Positions 63,293 through 64,000 of a stretch of 64,000 nt of DNA are shown here, in pieces. The notes below the pieces were generated by a model, which did no database searches, was not told the origin of the DNA, and saw only the letters and a list, made by a program, of their open reading frames with translations. The position numbers were made by a program, and so were the translations under genes. The stretch's first letter is position 1. Every line of letters begins with the position of its first letter. The DNA is taken from positions 3,038,001-3,102,000 of the forward strand of contig NZ_CP091244.1 of the NCBI RefSeq assembly GCF_021650935.1, in the 5' to 3' direction. The stretch is from Thiothrix winogradskyi (GTDB lineage: Bacteria > Pseudomonadota > Gammaproteobacteria > Thiotrichales > Thiotrichaceae).

Positions 63293-63699
63293 AAAAAACA
63301 CCTCATTACAGTATAGTGTAATGATTTCATGCTTTGTTGGAATTCCGGAATTTAGTATCTGAGGCTCAGTGCATAGGCATAGGCATAGGCATAGGCATAG
63401 GCATAGGCATAGGCATTTTGAAGTATAAAGCATATAAATCAATTTGTTATAGAAATAAATCGCTCAGCACCCATCAGCACTGGGAGACTTATGCGTTAGC
63501 ACTTGGATTAGACCTATGATTTCATTCTATCAACTCGATTAATAGATTAGCATCTTGTATTTGTCATTAACAAGACTTTTTTTTAAAAAAAAACTATTTT
63601 TATGTTTACGATGTAAATGTTATCTCATATGGGATACACCCAAGCCGCTGGCGTTTGGGTTTGTCTAACTGCACTCGCTTCGGCAGTTCACAATCTGAA
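63293..63699. other. AT-rich intergenic region with hexanucleotide repeat
   Basis: About 400 bases without a supported gene. It contains the upstream region of the exported-protein gene, the GCATAG tandem repeat at 63371-63416, then a strongly AT-rich part with T and A runs at 63577-63600 that could be a terminator or a bent promoter region. It ends where the truncated amidoligase copy begins. Confidence 0.6.
63371..63416. repeat. Hexanucleotide tandem repeat, seven full copies of GCATAG
   Basis: Seven perfect GCATAG units plus GCAT. On the minus strand they lie 79-124 bases upstream of the exported-protein ATG, i.e. in its probable promoter/leader region, and read in frame as alternating Cys-Leu. 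Copy-number change by polymerase slippage would alter promoter spacing without shifting the frame. Confidence 0.95.
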
Positions 63700-64000
63700 A
63701 TTCTGTACGAAGAGGCGCGTTTGTCACGTTTGGGTGCAGAAAAATTCATGCTGGATGGGCGGCATACTGGCACAGGTGGCGGTAATCACGTCACGCTGGG
63801 TGCGGCTACGCCGAGCGATAGTCCGTTCTTGCGTCAGCCGGATGTGTTGCGCAGTTTGTTGACGTTCTGGCAGCACCATCCGGCGCTGTCTTATCTGTTT
63901 TCGGGGATGTTCTTGGGGCCGACCAGCCAAGCGCCACGGGTGGATGAGGCGCGGGATGAGAGTTTGTATGAGCTGGAAATTGCGTTCCAGCAAATGCCAA
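63695..64000 (+). pseudogene. 5'-truncated second copy of the DUF2126 amidoligase gene
   Basis: From ~63703 the sequence matches 58559-58856 of the amidoligase gene without gaps. I count 17 differences in about 296 bases, and every one is synonymous, so the encoded residues (~689-787 of the full protein) are unchanged. Upstream of the junction similarity stops apart from a possible QSEIL/QNTELL remnant, and no start codon with a ribosome site is seen; the first in-frame ATG is at 63748. The frame remains open at the window end. It is either a fragment left by recombination or the internal part of a rearranged paralogue. Confidence 0.85.

Noticed and set aside
63371..63416. CRISPR array
   Set aside because: The units are contiguous 6-base repeats with no spacers.
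63293..63442. N-terminal Cys-Leu repeat extension of the exported protein from a TTG start
   Set aside because: It would bury a good signal peptide and lacks a ribosome site, whereas the ATG at 63292 has GAGGTG in place; kept only as a possibility in the findings.

Overview
The window looks like a chromosomal segment of a gammaproteobacterium. The strongest evidence is gene order: recA-recX-alaS-lysC-csrA-tRNA-Ser(GCU), rne divergent from rluC, tesA divergent from ybbA-ybbP, and accA-tilS-tadA are all arrangements known from that class. A CbbY-type phosphatase (Calvin cycle repair) and a polyester synthase suggest an autotroph that stores polyhydroxyalkanoate. The overall picture would fit a Thiothrix-like sulfur bacterium, but that genus guess is inference; no sulfur gene is present here.

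Layout. 1-6.3 kb: the end of a transglutaminase-elicitor-like gene, then tadA, tilS, accA, a ferredoxin-NADP reductase and a large FAD dehydrogenase on the minus strand. 6.4-12.4 kb: tRNA-Ser, csrA, lysC, alaS, recX, recA. 12.5-16.1 kb: a shortened Uma2 gene and a SWIM/SNF2 helicase broken by one base in helicase motif I. 16.3-25.4 kb: phaC, then the operon rluC-HAD phosphatase-sppA-pncC on the minus strand, a structured leader and rne, and a small tyrosine phosphatase. 25.4-30.3 kb: a coiled-coil protein, a lipoprotein, an animal-type haem peroxidase, cbbY and a secreted protein. 30.4-37.3 kb: trpS-scpA-scpB with an M50 protease and a YciO protein, then yciB, yciI, a parvulin and ygfZ. 37.3-46.6 kb: a seven-gene surface-polysaccharide operon (three GT4 enzymes, flippase, ligase/polymerase, DUF4091 lipoprotein, GINT1-like two-domain protein). 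46.7-50.0 kb: a degenerate EAL protein beside a PilZ-like protein, probably c-di-GMP readers. 50.1-53.9 kb: ybbP, ybbA, tesA. 54.0-59.9 kb: a tightly packed three-gene operon (circularly permuted ATP-grasp, alpha-E, transglutaminase-DUF2126 amidoligase), which is the least understood biochemical system in the window. 59.9-64.0 kb: an AT-richer accessory stretch with three exported proteins (one a metzincin), a seven-copy hexanucleotide repeat, and a second, 5'-truncated copy of part of the amidoligase gene running off the window end.

Gene packing is very dense: many same-strand neighbours share 1-38 bases and several convergent pairs overlap at their 3' ends. The most notable signals are the amidoligase operon and its synonymous-only partial duplicate, the helicase frameshift at motif I, three overlapping possible hairpins in the rne leader, the hexamer repeat in front of an exported-protein/protease pair, and dispersed GC-rich hairpin repeats, one of them inserted in frame in ybbA.
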